Assembly (NCBI RefSeq): GCF_023702635.1
Contig: NZ_CP098455.1
Span: 2,666,001-2,730,000, forward strand
Direction of reading: 5' to 3'
DNA: 64,000 nucleotides
DNA from: Spongiibacter taiwanensis
GTDB taxonomy: Bacteria; Pseudomonadota; Gammaproteobacteria; Pseudomonadales; Spongiibacteraceae
Positions within the stretch are counted from its first letter, which is position 1. Every line of letters begins with the position of its first letter. The translations under genes and the position numbers were made by a program. The notes beneath the pieces were generated by a model. It made no database searches. It was not told the origin of the DNA and saw nothing but the letters and a program-made list of their open reading frames with translations. Shown here piece after piece: positions 1-6,969 of the stretch.

Positions 1-656
1 GCCTCGCTTTGGCTGCGTTGCCAGCGGGGCAGCAATTTCTGCCCCTGGCCGATCAGCGCTAATGGTTGGCGCAAGCTGTTGAGATACGCCCGCCACAACA
101 GGCGGCTGGAAGAGGGGGGGCGTTCGCCCTCCCAGGTGTCGGGGGTGGCCTGCTCGCCGACCGTGGCGTCGTGAATGGAGTTGAGAATCTGGGTGGCCGA
201 GACCCCATCCAGGGCGGCGTGATGGACCTTCAAATACAGGCCATAACTGTTGCTGGGGTATTCGGTCAGCTGACCCAGGCCCTCGATCAGATGGGCCTCC
301 CACAAGGGGCGGCTAAAATCCAGCTGGTTGGCGTGGAGCGACGCAACCAGCTTCTCCAGGTCGTAATAGCTGGCTTTGCTGCGCAGGCGATGGCGCTGCA
401 AATGGTTGTCCAGGTTGAAGTCGGCGTCTTCAATCCAGTAGGGGTGGTCGAGCCCGGCGGGCACTTTCAGCAGGCGACGACGGAACACGGCGGCACTTGG
501 CAGTGCCTGCACCACCCGCTCCCGCAATTGCTGGTAGCGAATATCCGGATGCAATTTGCGCGGCTCGGTGTACACCAGTAGCGCGCCAATGTGCATCGGG
601 GTGCGGCTGCTTTCACCGTGGACAAAAAACGCATCGAGTCCGTTGAGTTGTTCCAT
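1..656 (-). CDS. Wax ester synthase/diacylglycerol acyltransferase (WS/DGAT), 3' end cut by window
   Basis: N-terminal 218 residues of a WS/DGAT acyltransferase, which makes wax esters or triacylglycerol from acyl-CoA and an alcohol or diacylglycerol. Translating the minus strand from ATG 656 gives the typical opening MEQLNGLDAFF and the catalytic HHxxxDG motif as HHAALDG at residues 145-151, plus the PLW motif at about 117-119. The frame stays open to base 1, so the rest of the enzyme (family length about 450-500 aa) lies outside the window. Storage-lipid synthesis is the family role; whether it makes wax ester or TAG cannot be told from sequence. Confidence 0.93.
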   Translation of the reverse strand, partial: MEQLNGLDAFFVHGESSRTPMHIGALLVYTEPRKLHPDIRYQQLRERVVQALPSAAVFRRRLLKVPAGLDHPYWIEDADFNLDNHLQRHRLRSKASYYDLEKLVASLHANQLDFSRPLWEAHLIEGLGQLTEYPSNSYGLYLKVHHAALDGVSATQILNSIHDATVGEQATPDTWEGERPPSSSRLLWRAYLNSLRQPLALIGQGQKLLPRWQRSQSE

Positions 657-794
657 GGATTGTCTCGGGTGTCGTGACTGAATTTGCCGACAATGCGCGG
701 TTCAGGTGCTCTGCAGAAAAGGCTGAAACCGGCGCTGCCTCGGTAGAGGGTCAAGTTAGCACTGTCTCGGCATTGGCAACAGCCGCCAGGGAGA

Positions 795-1649
795 TTATTG
801 GCCGACTTTCTGCAGCACGCGCAAATGGGCCGATACCGTGACCGCTAGCCAGGGAATTTGTTGCATGCGGTGTCTGGCAACCTGGCTGCTGCGGAAGAAG
901 TGAGGCGTCATTAAGAGCAGCGCTTGGAGCTGCTCCTGAGATAGCCTGGCGCTGCGGTAGTGAACCTGCTGCTCGGCGACCAATTGCCAGCCATCGGTCA
1001 GCGCGTGTTCTAACGACGGCGGTGGAGAGCGGCGAATTTCCGGATACAGCATCTGGCGCAGCTCGAGCAAATGATCCTCGCCGGCGTCGAGCAGCACAAT
1101 CGCCCCGCCGGGCTTTACTACTCGCTGAAATTCGCCAAACACCGGAAAGCCAAAATTGCACAGCAGCAGATCCTGGCTCGCCCTGGGAAAGGGCAATTGC
1201 CGGTTGCTGGCCACCACCCCTTCAAAGCCGGGGTGACGACTGCGACAAACGCGCACCGCCCACTTGGAGATATCCAGACCGCAGGCCGTGACGGCCCGGG
1301 TGTCGGTCAGCGCCTGGCACAATTGTTCCAGGTAATAGCCATCGCCACACCCGGCGTCGAGAATCGCAATGTCGCCCTCAGCGGGTAGCAGGCCGAGGCA
1401 CAGTTCGGTCTGGGCGCGGGCCAGTGGCTGGTACACACCGCTGTCGAGAAAGGCCCTGCGAGCGGTGACCATCTCGCGGCTGTCGCCGGGATCTTTTGAA
1501 CGCTTGCTCTGTACGGGCAGCAGGTGCACATAACCCTGGCGGGCAATATCAAAGCTGTGGCCGGCGCTGCAAACCCAGCGGCGGGTTTCACGGCTGAGGG
1601 CCTGGTGGCATAGCGGGCAGAGCAGATTGGTCAGGGTGCGATAGGGCAT
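795..1649 (-). CDS. rlmA: 23S rRNA (guanine-N1)-methyltransferase RlmA
   Basis: 284-aa SAM-dependent methyltransferase of the RlmA (RrmA) family, which methylates N1 of a guanine in helix 35 of 23S rRNA (G745 in E. coli). The N-terminal zinc finger is visible as C11, C14, C27 and H31, followed by the family-typical segment around QGYVHLLPVQ. The SAM-binding motif LDAGCGDG is at 97-104. Length matches the family (about 270 aa). It faces away from the AHSA1/ArsR operon, with about 220 bp between the two starts. Monocistronic as far as can be seen. Confidence 0.93.
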   Translation of the reverse strand: MPYRTLTNLLCPLCHQALSRETRRWVCSAGHSFDIARQGYVHLLPVQSKRSKDPGDSREMVTARRAFLDSGVYQPLARAQTELCLGLLPAEGDIAILDAGCGDGYYLEQLCQALTDTRAVTACGLDISKWAVRVCRSRHPGFEGVVASNRQLPFPRASQDLLLCNFGFPVFGEFQRVVKPGGAIVLLDAGEDHLLELRQMLYPEIRRSPPPSLEHALTDGWQLVAEQQVHYRSARLSQEQLQALLLMTPHFFRSSQVARHRMQQIPWLAVTVSAHLRVLQKVGQ

Positions 1650-1767
1650 GTTCGGCTGAGTTTGGGTGTTATTTTTGGCGAGTCAGCGGCGGATTATTAC
1701 CCGCTACCGTCGAGCTGAACAGTGTGCATTACCGAAATGGGCATAAAAAGATGAAAGGGCTGGTGAT

Positions 1768-1801
1768 AAACTATATGCAACCAAATGGTTGCATATAGTT
1801 T
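1768..1801. promoter_or_regulatory. 34-bp palindrome, probable ArsR operator
   Basis: Perfect inverted repeat with 16-bp arms, AAACTATATGCAACCA (1768-1783) and its reverse complement (1786-1801), separated by AA. It lies 72 bp upstream of the AHSA1 gene, whose downstream partner encodes an ArsR-type repressor, so autoregulation through this site is likely. It could also affect rlmA, which is divergent. Confidence 0.7.
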
Positions 1802-1872
1802 GATGGCATGGTTCACTGTCCTCATCGACATCCCCTCCGCCAACCAAACTATCAATGACAGGACTGACCGCC

Positions 1873-2310
1873 ATGCAAGACGCAATCGTTCGAGAAATAT
1901 CAATCAATGCCTCAAAGGAACGGATTTACGAGGCGATCAGTCATCCCGAGCAGGTAACCAAGTGGTTTCCTGACACCGTTGAGGGCGACTACACCGTTGG
2001 CGCCCAGCCGGTTTTTGGTTTCGGCGAGCACGGCAAGAGTCAGGTCTACATTGTTGCTGCGCGTCCCCATGACTATTTCGCCTATCGCTGGGTGCCGGGC
2101 GCCAACCATTACCTTGGCGATGTGCTGGCGGTCGCAAACACGCTGGTCGAATTTAGCATTGCCCCTCAGTCCGACGGCAGCTGCAAAGTCACTTTGACTG
2201 AATCTGGATTCAAAAGCTTGCCCGCTGAATGGATGGAAGCCGCATTCGGCCAAAATTCCGGTGGCTGGGACTTTATGCTAGGTCGGTTGGAAGCGCTCTT
2301 TAATGCGTAA
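1873..2310 (+). CDS. SRPBCC/AHSA1-family protein
   Basis: About 145-aa START-like (AHSA1) protein with the typical N-terminal pattern IVREISINASKERIYEAISHPE followed by a W-F pair, and a C-terminal helix GGWDFMLGRLEALF. The fold forms a hydrophobic cavity; the ligand is unknown. ATG 1873 is preferred over in-frame ATG 1855 because AGGA precedes it. The stop overlaps the next gene by 8 bp, so the two are translationally coupled. AHSA1-ArsR pairs are common in bacteria; the partner protein probably senses or handles a small hydrophobic molecule, but that is inference. Confidence 0.85.
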   Translation: MQDAIVREISINASKERIYEAISHPEQVTKWFPDTVEGDYTVGAQPVFGFGEHGKSQVYIVAARPHDYFAYRWVPGANHYLGDVLAVANTLVEFSIAPQSDGSCKVTLTESGFKSLPAEWMEAAFGQNSGGWDFMLGRLEALFNA

Positions 2311-2626
2311 TGCGGTAAATGAATCGGCGGTTTACAAGGCGCTCGGCGATCCGGTCAGGCTGGAAATGGTGAGGCGTCTGGCCGGCAAAGTATGCACAGT
2401 GGGTGAGTTGTCCGCCGACCTGGGCGTGTCGCGACAGGGCGCGCGAAAACAACTGCAGGTATTGGTTAGCGCCGATGTTGTGATCTTGCAACAGCGCGGG
2501 AGGCAAACCGATGTTTCCCTTAATCGACAGGCATTGAAGGTGGCCCGAGACTTTATCACTCAGCTTGAACGCCAGTGGGATGATCGTTTGATTGCCTTGA
2601 AGGATTTTGTCGAAGGATCAGAGTAG
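2303..2626 (+). CDS. ArsR-family transcriptional regulator
   Basis: 107-aa winged-helix regulator. The N-terminal part reads ALGDPVRLEMVRRLAGK, the hallmark of ArsR/SmtB, and the recognition helix region is LSADLGVSRQGARKQLQVL. No cysteine pair of the metal-sensing ELCVCDL type is seen; the equivalent stretch is KVCTVGELS with a single Cys, so it is probably a metal-independent member of the AHSA1-linked subgroup. It overlaps the AHSA1 gene by 8 bp and probably binds the palindrome at 1768-1801. Confidence 0.88.
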   Translation: MRNAVNESAVYKALGDPVRLEMVRRLAGKVCTVGELSADLGVSRQGARKQLQVLVSADVVILQQRGRQTDVSLNRQALKVARDFITQLERQWDDRLIALKDFVEGSE

Positions 2627-2714
2627 CGCAGCGTGATTTACTGTGATTTTTATCCCAATGCTGCCGAGCGATGGCCTATGCTGCGCGCCATCGCCAAGCT
2701 GCAAGACAGCGTCG

Positions 2715-3230
2715 TCAGGTCTGTGAGATAAAGTTTTTCCACACCCCAAAGGGCTGCCAGACTTTCTCCAGGTCCCGTCTGGCCAGCTCGCTATCCTCTT
2801 TCAACTCGCCAACTCTGTATCGATAAACAAACGCCGAAACGCGCATGTTGGCGGCGCAATGTACCCATACCTTGGCGCCGGTATGCGCTTTCATTGCCGC
2901 CACAAAGTGTTGGTAATCCGCCTCGGTGGGGTTTTTAAAATCGACCGGTATGTGTGTATAGGCAATCCCCAAATTGGCTAGCACAGCCGGTTCATCGGGC
3001 AAGGCGTTTTCTGCGTGATGGGGCGCAAGATTGATGACCGATAGAAAGCCCTCAGCGCCTATCAGTGAAAATTGCTCCGCCGTCGGCTGACCGGACGTGG
3101 TGATGGATTCGTTGATCGGCAGATAGTTGAAAATATTGACGATCGAGTTTTTGCGAAAGCGAAACGGGCTGTACTTTCCAAGTATGCTCAGCCAGAAGCC
3201 GAGGCTGGTCTTGAGGGTATTAAATGCCAT
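2715..3230 (-). CDS. Phosphatase-like protein (DUF442/BLH type)
   Basis: 171-aa protein of the tyrosine-phosphatase-like fold. The P-loop is visible near the C-terminal third as HCAANMRVSAF (Cys...Arg), and the N-terminal half holds the family's SGQPTAEQFSLI and GFLSVINLAP segments. ATG 3230 is preferred over the longer frame from 3272 because GGGAGAG lies just upstream. Close relatives are annotated as beta-lactamase-hydrolase-like phosphatases; the substrate is unknown. The P-loop has an Asn (CAANMR) where classical phosphatases have small residues, but this is normal in the family. Confidence 0.7.
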   Translation of the reverse strand: MAFNTLKTSLGFWLSILGKYSPFRFRKNSIVNIFNYLPINESITTSGQPTAEQFSLIGAEGFLSVINLAPHHAENALPDEPAVLANLGIAYTHIPVDFKNPTEADYQHFVAAMKAHTGAKVWVHCAANMRVSAFVYRYRVGELKEDSELARRDLEKVWQPFGVWKNFISQT

Positions 3231-3292
3231 GACGCTCTCCCGATGTGTATCCGTGAAAAATGGTTTAAGCATTTGTGCCGGGATGGGGCTGG

Positions 3293-3323
3293 GTTCCGGG
3301 TCGCTGAAAAGCGCGCCCGGAAC
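3293..3323. repeat. TTCCGG-type palindrome beside heptamer array 1
   Basis: GTTCCGGG (3293-3300) and CCCGGAAC (3316-3323) are perfect inverted arms; inside them CGCT-GAAA-AGCG forms a second stem. On the minus strand it reads CGTCGTTCCGGGCGCG...CCGGAACCCAG, recognisably related to the CGTCATTCCGGACGCG...CCGGAATCCAG elements at 6575 and 11401. Confidence 0.75.
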
Positions 3324-3333
3324 GACGAGAATT

Positions 3334-3389
3334 TTCCGACTTCCGACTTCCGACTTCCGACTTCCGACTTCCGACTTCCGACTTCCGAC
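3334..3389. repeat. Heptamer tandem array 1, (TTCCGAC)8
   Basis: Eight perfect tandem copies of TTCCGAC. On the minus strand the array (GTCGGAA)n starts at the very next base after the TGA stop (3390-3392) of the ABC exporter gene. Confidence 0.95.
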
Positions 3390-5177
3390 TCAACCATTAT
3401 CACGCTGTTGAATCGCCCACAGCTGCGCGTAATGCCCGTTCTTCGCTAACAATTCGCGATGGGTGCCGCGCTCGACAATCTCGCCCTCGTTCAGCACCAG
3501 TATCTGATCTGCATCAACCACCGTGGACAGCCGGTGAGCGATCACCAGCATGGTGTGGTCCCGGGCGATGGTTTTGATGGCATCCAGAATCATCTGTTCT
3601 GAGGCGCTGTCCAGGGAGGAGGTGGCCTCGTCGAAGATCATGATCGGCGCGCCCTTGAGCAGGGCCCGGGCGATAGCCACCCGCTGCTTTTCACCGCCGG
3701 ACAGTTTCAACCCCCGCTCGCCGACCAGGGTATGCACGCCGTCGGGAAGTCGGGCCACAAACTGATCGAGATGGGCCATCTCGATGGCGCTATTGACGTC
3801 GTCGTCGCTGGCATCAATGCGGCCGTAGCGAATGTTTTCCAGCAGACTTTGATTAAACAGCACAGTGTCCTGGGGAACGATGCCCAGGTGGCGGCGCAGC
3901 GAATCCTGGGTGACCTGATCGAGGTCCTGGCCGTCGATACATATCTGGCCGCTTGAGGGTGGATAAAAACGGAACAGCAGTTTCAGCAGTGTGGATTTGC
4001 CGGCACCGCTGGCGCCAACGATGGCCACTTTCTGACGGGGCTGGACGGTGAAGGTCAGGTTCTTGAGGATGGGCCGCTCAGGCTGGTAGTGGAAGCACAG
4101 ATCTTTTACCTCAATGGCGCCGTCACTGACCTGTAACTCGCCTGCGCCGTCGGCATCATTAAACGCGGGCTGCTGACGCAGCAGGGCAAACATGGCATCT
4201 ATATTAGCCAGGGAGCCTTTCATTTCCCGGTAAACAAAGCCAAGAAAATTCAGCGGCATAAACACCTGCATCATAAAGGCGTTGATCAGGGCGAAGTCGC
4301 CCAGGGTCATGTCTTGCTGCAGCACGCGCTGGGCGGCAAGCATCATGGCGGCGGTGACCGCGATGGCGATAATCAGTGACTGCCCGGCATTGAGGGCGAA
4401 GAGGCTGAGGCGGTTGTGGCGCCGGGCCTGCTCCCAGTTGGCTAGCTCCTGATCGTAACGGTCTGCCTCAAAGCCCTCGTTGTTGAAGTATTTTACCGTT
4501 TCGAAGTTGAGCAGGCTGTCGACAGCTCGGCTGCTGCTGCGCGATTCGGCTTCATTGGCCTGGCGGATAAAGCGGGTGCGCCACTCGGTGGCTACCACCG
4601 AAAAGCCCACGTATGCAGCTACTGCGACAAAGACGATCAACGCAAACCAGGCGCTGTAACGCCAGCCCAGAATGGCGATCACCAGGCCGATTTCAAGAAA
4701 GGTGGGAATGATGTTGAACACCATAAAGCGCAGCAGAAAACTGATGCCGTTAGTGCCCCGCTCGATATCCCGGGACAGACCGCCGGTGCGGCGATTGAGG
4801 TGAAACTCCAGATCGAGCCGGTGCAGGTGACGAAACACGGTGAGGCCCACGTTGCGCATGGCCCTCTCGGTAACCCGGCCGAACACGGTGTCGCGCAGCT
4901 CGCCAAACAGGACGTTGGCAAAGCGCAGGCCGCCATAGGCCAATAGCAGCGCCAGCGGTATCAACCCCAGGGCGCTGACACCCGCGGTATCCAGGTAATC
5001 GACAATATGTTTCAGGGCAAAGGGCAGGGCAACGCTGGCCAGTTTGGCGCCAACCAGGCACAGCAGGGCGAGGGCGATCCGGCCGCGAAAGTCGCTCAGA
5101 TAGGGCAGCAACTCCCCCAGCGTGGACCAGTTGGCGGTGTGATTTTGCTGATGACTGGTCTGACTTAGATGGCGCAA
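3390..5177 (-). CDS. Atm1-type ABC exporter (permease-ATPase fusion)
   Basis: 595-aa half-transporter of the Atm1/HMT1 group, which exports glutathione-linked metal or sulfur compounds in relatives. Six-helix membrane domain at about 30-310 with the Atm1-typical stretch ETVKYFNNEGFEADRYD (226-242). ATPase domain: Walker A GASGAGKST 388-396, Q-loop VPQDTVLFNQSLLENIRYG, signature LSGGEKQ 492-498, Walker B IMIFDEA 512-518, H-loop His548. All catalytic residues are present. It follows three small membrane genes on the same strand with a gap of about 30 bp, so a common transcript is likely. Substrate is inferred from family only. Confidence 0.9.
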   Translation of the reverse strand: MRHLSQTSHQQNHTANWSTLGELLPYLSDFRGRIALALLCLVGAKLASVALPFALKHIVDYLDTAGVSALGLIPLALLLAYGGLRFANVLFGELRDTVFGRVTERAMRNVGLTVFRHLHRLDLEFHLNRRTGGLSRDIERGTNGISFLLRFMVFNIIPTFLEIGLVIAILGWRYSAWFALIVFVAVAAYVGFSVVATEWRTRFIRQANEAESRSSSRAVDSLLNFETVKYFNNEGFEADRYDQELANWEQARRHNRLSLFALNAGQSLIIAIAVTAAMMLAAQRVLQQDMTLGDFALINAFMMQVFMPLNFLGFVYREMKGSLANIDAMFALLRQQPAFNDADGAGELQVSDGAIEVKDLCFHYQPERPILKNLTFTVQPRQKVAIVGASGAGKSTLLKLLFRFYPPSSGQICIDGQDLDQVTQDSLRRHLGIVPQDTVLFNQSLLENIRYGRIDASDDDVNSAIEMAHLDQFVARLPDGVHTLVGERGLKLSGGEKQRVAIARALLKGAPIMIFDEATSSLDSASEQMILDAIKTIARDHTMLVIAHRLSTVVDADQILVLNEGEIVERGTHRELLAKNGHYAQLWAIQQRDNG

Positions 5178-5207
5178 AGTAAGGGTCTCGTTGGGCGCTG
5201 GGGGCCC

Positions 5208-5540
5208 TCAGTGCAAGGTCGAATCGGGAAAGCGGTGGGGCGGCAATTCAATATTGGCAATGCGGTTGCCAAGGGTGACCACAAAGCCCTGGTAGCGCTC
5301 ATCGCCGGTGACGGTGAACTCAAAATTGTATCGTCGCCAGAAGCGCAGCTTGCCGTGTTTGTCGCGCTTGAACCACGCCGAGCGCAGGGCCACTGTGTCG
5401 TCAAGTAAGCGCAGCTGTTGTTGGTTGAGGGCGCGCTTGGTCGCGGCCAAGGCGATCTCCCGGGTGCGCTGCGCCTGCCACCACAGCGCCAATACGGTCA
5501 CCAGAGCAGTGACCATAAACAGATCGACCAGACTGACCAT
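5208..5540 (-). CDS. DUF3301-family membrane-anchored protein
   Basis: 110-aa protein with one N-terminal transmembrane helix (about residues 5-22), then a basic helical linker and a small soluble domain containing WFKRDKHGKLRFWRRYNFEFT and FVVTLGNRIANIELPP, which match the DUF3301 pattern as I know it. Function unknown. Ten bases separate it from the upstream 98-aa gene, suggesting an operon with the PH-domain gene and the Atm1-type exporter. Confidence 0.75.
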   Translation of the reverse strand: MVSLVDLFMVTALVTVLALWWQAQRTREIALAATKRALNQQQLRLLDDTVALRSAWFKRDKHGKLRFWRRYNFEFTVTGDERYQGFVVTLGNRIANIELPPHRFPDSTLH

Positions 5541-5550
5541 TAGCAGCGCC

Positions 5551-5847
5551 TCAAAATATCCAGGCGATCATCAACCACAGCACCAGAAAAAAGCCGAGAA
5601 AGCCACTGAGCATATATTGCAGTTCGCCGAGCAGACCGTCGCCGGCGGCAACGGCGAACACGACCAGCACGACCACGGTCACGAAAAAGGCAATGACCGC
5701 GGCGTTTTTCATACCGAGCCCCGGGCTGAAATGGGTATCGATAAATCCGGCCGCCAGGGGCAGCATCAGGTAGATGGCCAAGGCGGCGGCCAGCACAACC
5801 ACCCCAACCATAATGGCCAGTTTGCTGCTGTCGTCTTTGTCGCTCAT
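5551..5847 (-). CDS. Small three-helix membrane protein, unknown
   Basis: 98 aa, dominated by three hydrophobic segments at about 11-30, 46-67 and 78-97. I do not recognise a family. Its ATG overlaps the TGA of the upstream PH-domain gene (ATGA), so the two are translationally coupled and may act together at the inner membrane. Confidence 0.65.
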   Translation of the reverse strand: MSDKDDSSKLAIMVGVVVLAAALAIYLMLPLAAGFIDTHFSPGLGMKNAAVIAFFVTVVVLVVFAVAAGDGLLGELQYMLSGFLGFFLVLWLMIAWIF

Positions 5848-6224
5848 GCCTTGCTGGCCTGGCCGGCTTTGACCAGCTCGCGAAACACCTCAGGGCGCGG
5901 CATGCCCTCGACTTTCAGTTCGGGATTATCACCGGCGGTGTAGATGGCCAGGGTGCCGACTTTGAAAATCCGGTTGCCCAGCGATTGGGAGATTTTTACG
6001 GTGCGGATGCTGGAGATATTGAGCTCTGTGCGCTCCTTGTTGAGCAGGCCCCGCTCCAGCACGATTTCGTTGCCGCGGATTTCCAGCAGCGTGGATTTAC
6101 ATCTCAGGTACCACACCATCAGGATTAAAATGCCGATGGCCACGGGCACCAGCAATACCGCCAGGATGAAGCCGATGGGGTGATTGCGGAACATGGACGG
6201 GTTTTCTGAGTATTCTTCGTTCAC
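5844..6224 (-). CDS. Bacterial PH-domain membrane protein
   Basis: About 126 aa. One transmembrane segment near the N-terminus (GFILAVLLVPVAIGILILMV) followed by a bacterial pleckstrin-homology-like domain (LLEIRGNEIVLERGLLNKERTELNISSIRTVKI). The open frame runs to 6428, but that part lies inside repeat DNA; GTG 6224, with GGAG upstream, or ATG 6194 is the likely start. First gene of a probable four-gene operon ending with the Atm1-type exporter. Family members are membrane-associated with unclear roles. Confidence 0.72.
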   Translation of the reverse strand: MNEEYSENPSMFRNHPIGFILAVLLVPVAIGILILMVWYLRCKSTLLEIRGNEIVLERGLLNKERTELNISSIRTVKISQSLGNRIFKVGTLAIYTAGDNPELKVEGMPRPEVFRELVKAGQASKA

Positions 6225-6272
6225 CTTGTTGGGGTCTCCATCCGGGTGTTGCCGGGCGGCAACGCATTCTGT

Positions 6273-6736
6273 GGCGATCATTCTACACAAAAGCGGCGCT
6301 GGGGCGAGGCCTCGGCGGTGTGTGGGGGCAACTGAGCCCGGCTCGGGGGGCGGGGCGACGGAGAACGGAGTGGGTCTGACGTCGGACGTCTGACGCGGTG
6401 CCTTTGGAGGATTCCAAGTATCTGTCATTCCGGACGCGTTGTTTGCGATTGGGCTTCCATCGGCTTTGCGTCCGTGAGTCGCTGGGCCCCGACTTGGGGG
6501 GCGGGGCGACGGAGAGTAGAGTGGGTCTGACGTCGGACGTCTGACGCGGTGCTCACAAAAGATTCCAAGTATCCGTCATTCCGGACGCGTTGTTTGCGAT
6601 CCGGAATCCAGCGGCTTTGAGTTTGGGAGTCACTGGGCCCCGGCTCGGAGGCCGGGGCGACGCTGAATAGAGATTGGTGTTGAAGTAAGAGAGCGCGGTA
6701 AATGCTTGACACTCGCCGCTGCCAAATCATGCTTCT
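6273..6736. repeat. 151-bp direct repeats with GTCATTCCGG elements
   Basis: Landmarks recur at exactly 151 bp: CGGGGCGAC at 6351, 6502 and 6653, and GTCATTCCGGACGCG at 6424 and 6575. Each unit carries a GGGCCCCG...CGGGGCGACG hairpin-like stretch and, in the intact third copy, a palindrome ATTCCGGA...TCCGGAAT of the dRS3-like kind. The third copy (6575-6736) is about 88% identical, without gaps, to 11401-11562. The block separates the PH-domain gene from heptamer array 2. No coding capacity is credible here. Confidence 0.88.
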
Positions 6737-6969
6737 CCAGCGTCCAGCGTCCAGCGTCCAGCGTCCAGCGTCCAGCGTCCAGCGTCCAGCGTCCAGCGTC
6801 CAGCGTCCAGCGTCCAGCGTCCAGCGTCCAGCGTCCAGCGTCCAGCGTCCAGCGTCCAGCGTCCAGCGTCCAGCGTCCAGCGTCCAGCGTCCAGCGTCCA
6901 GCGTCCAGCGTCCAGCGTCCAGCGTCCAGCGTCCAGCGTCCAGCGTCCAGCGTCCAGCGTCCAGCGTCC
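6737..6969. repeat. Heptamer tandem array 2, (CCAGCGT)33
   Basis: Thirty-three consecutive copies of CCAGCGT (6737-6967) plus CC. On the minus strand the array (GGACGCT)n starts at the next base after the TGA stop (6970-6972) of the AsmA gene. Frames through it give spurious repeats such as LDAGRWT. Confidence 0.95.

Noticed and set aside
1697-1907. Short minus-strand frames between rlmA and the AHSA1 gene
   Set aside because: They run across the palindromic operator and have no coding features.
6425-6730. 101-codon frame in the 151-bp repeat block
   Set aside because: Lies fully in repeated non-coding DNA; similar peptides arise from each repeat copy.
6737-6969. Possible CRISPR array
   Set aside because: Unit is 7 bp with no spacers and no cas genes nearby.
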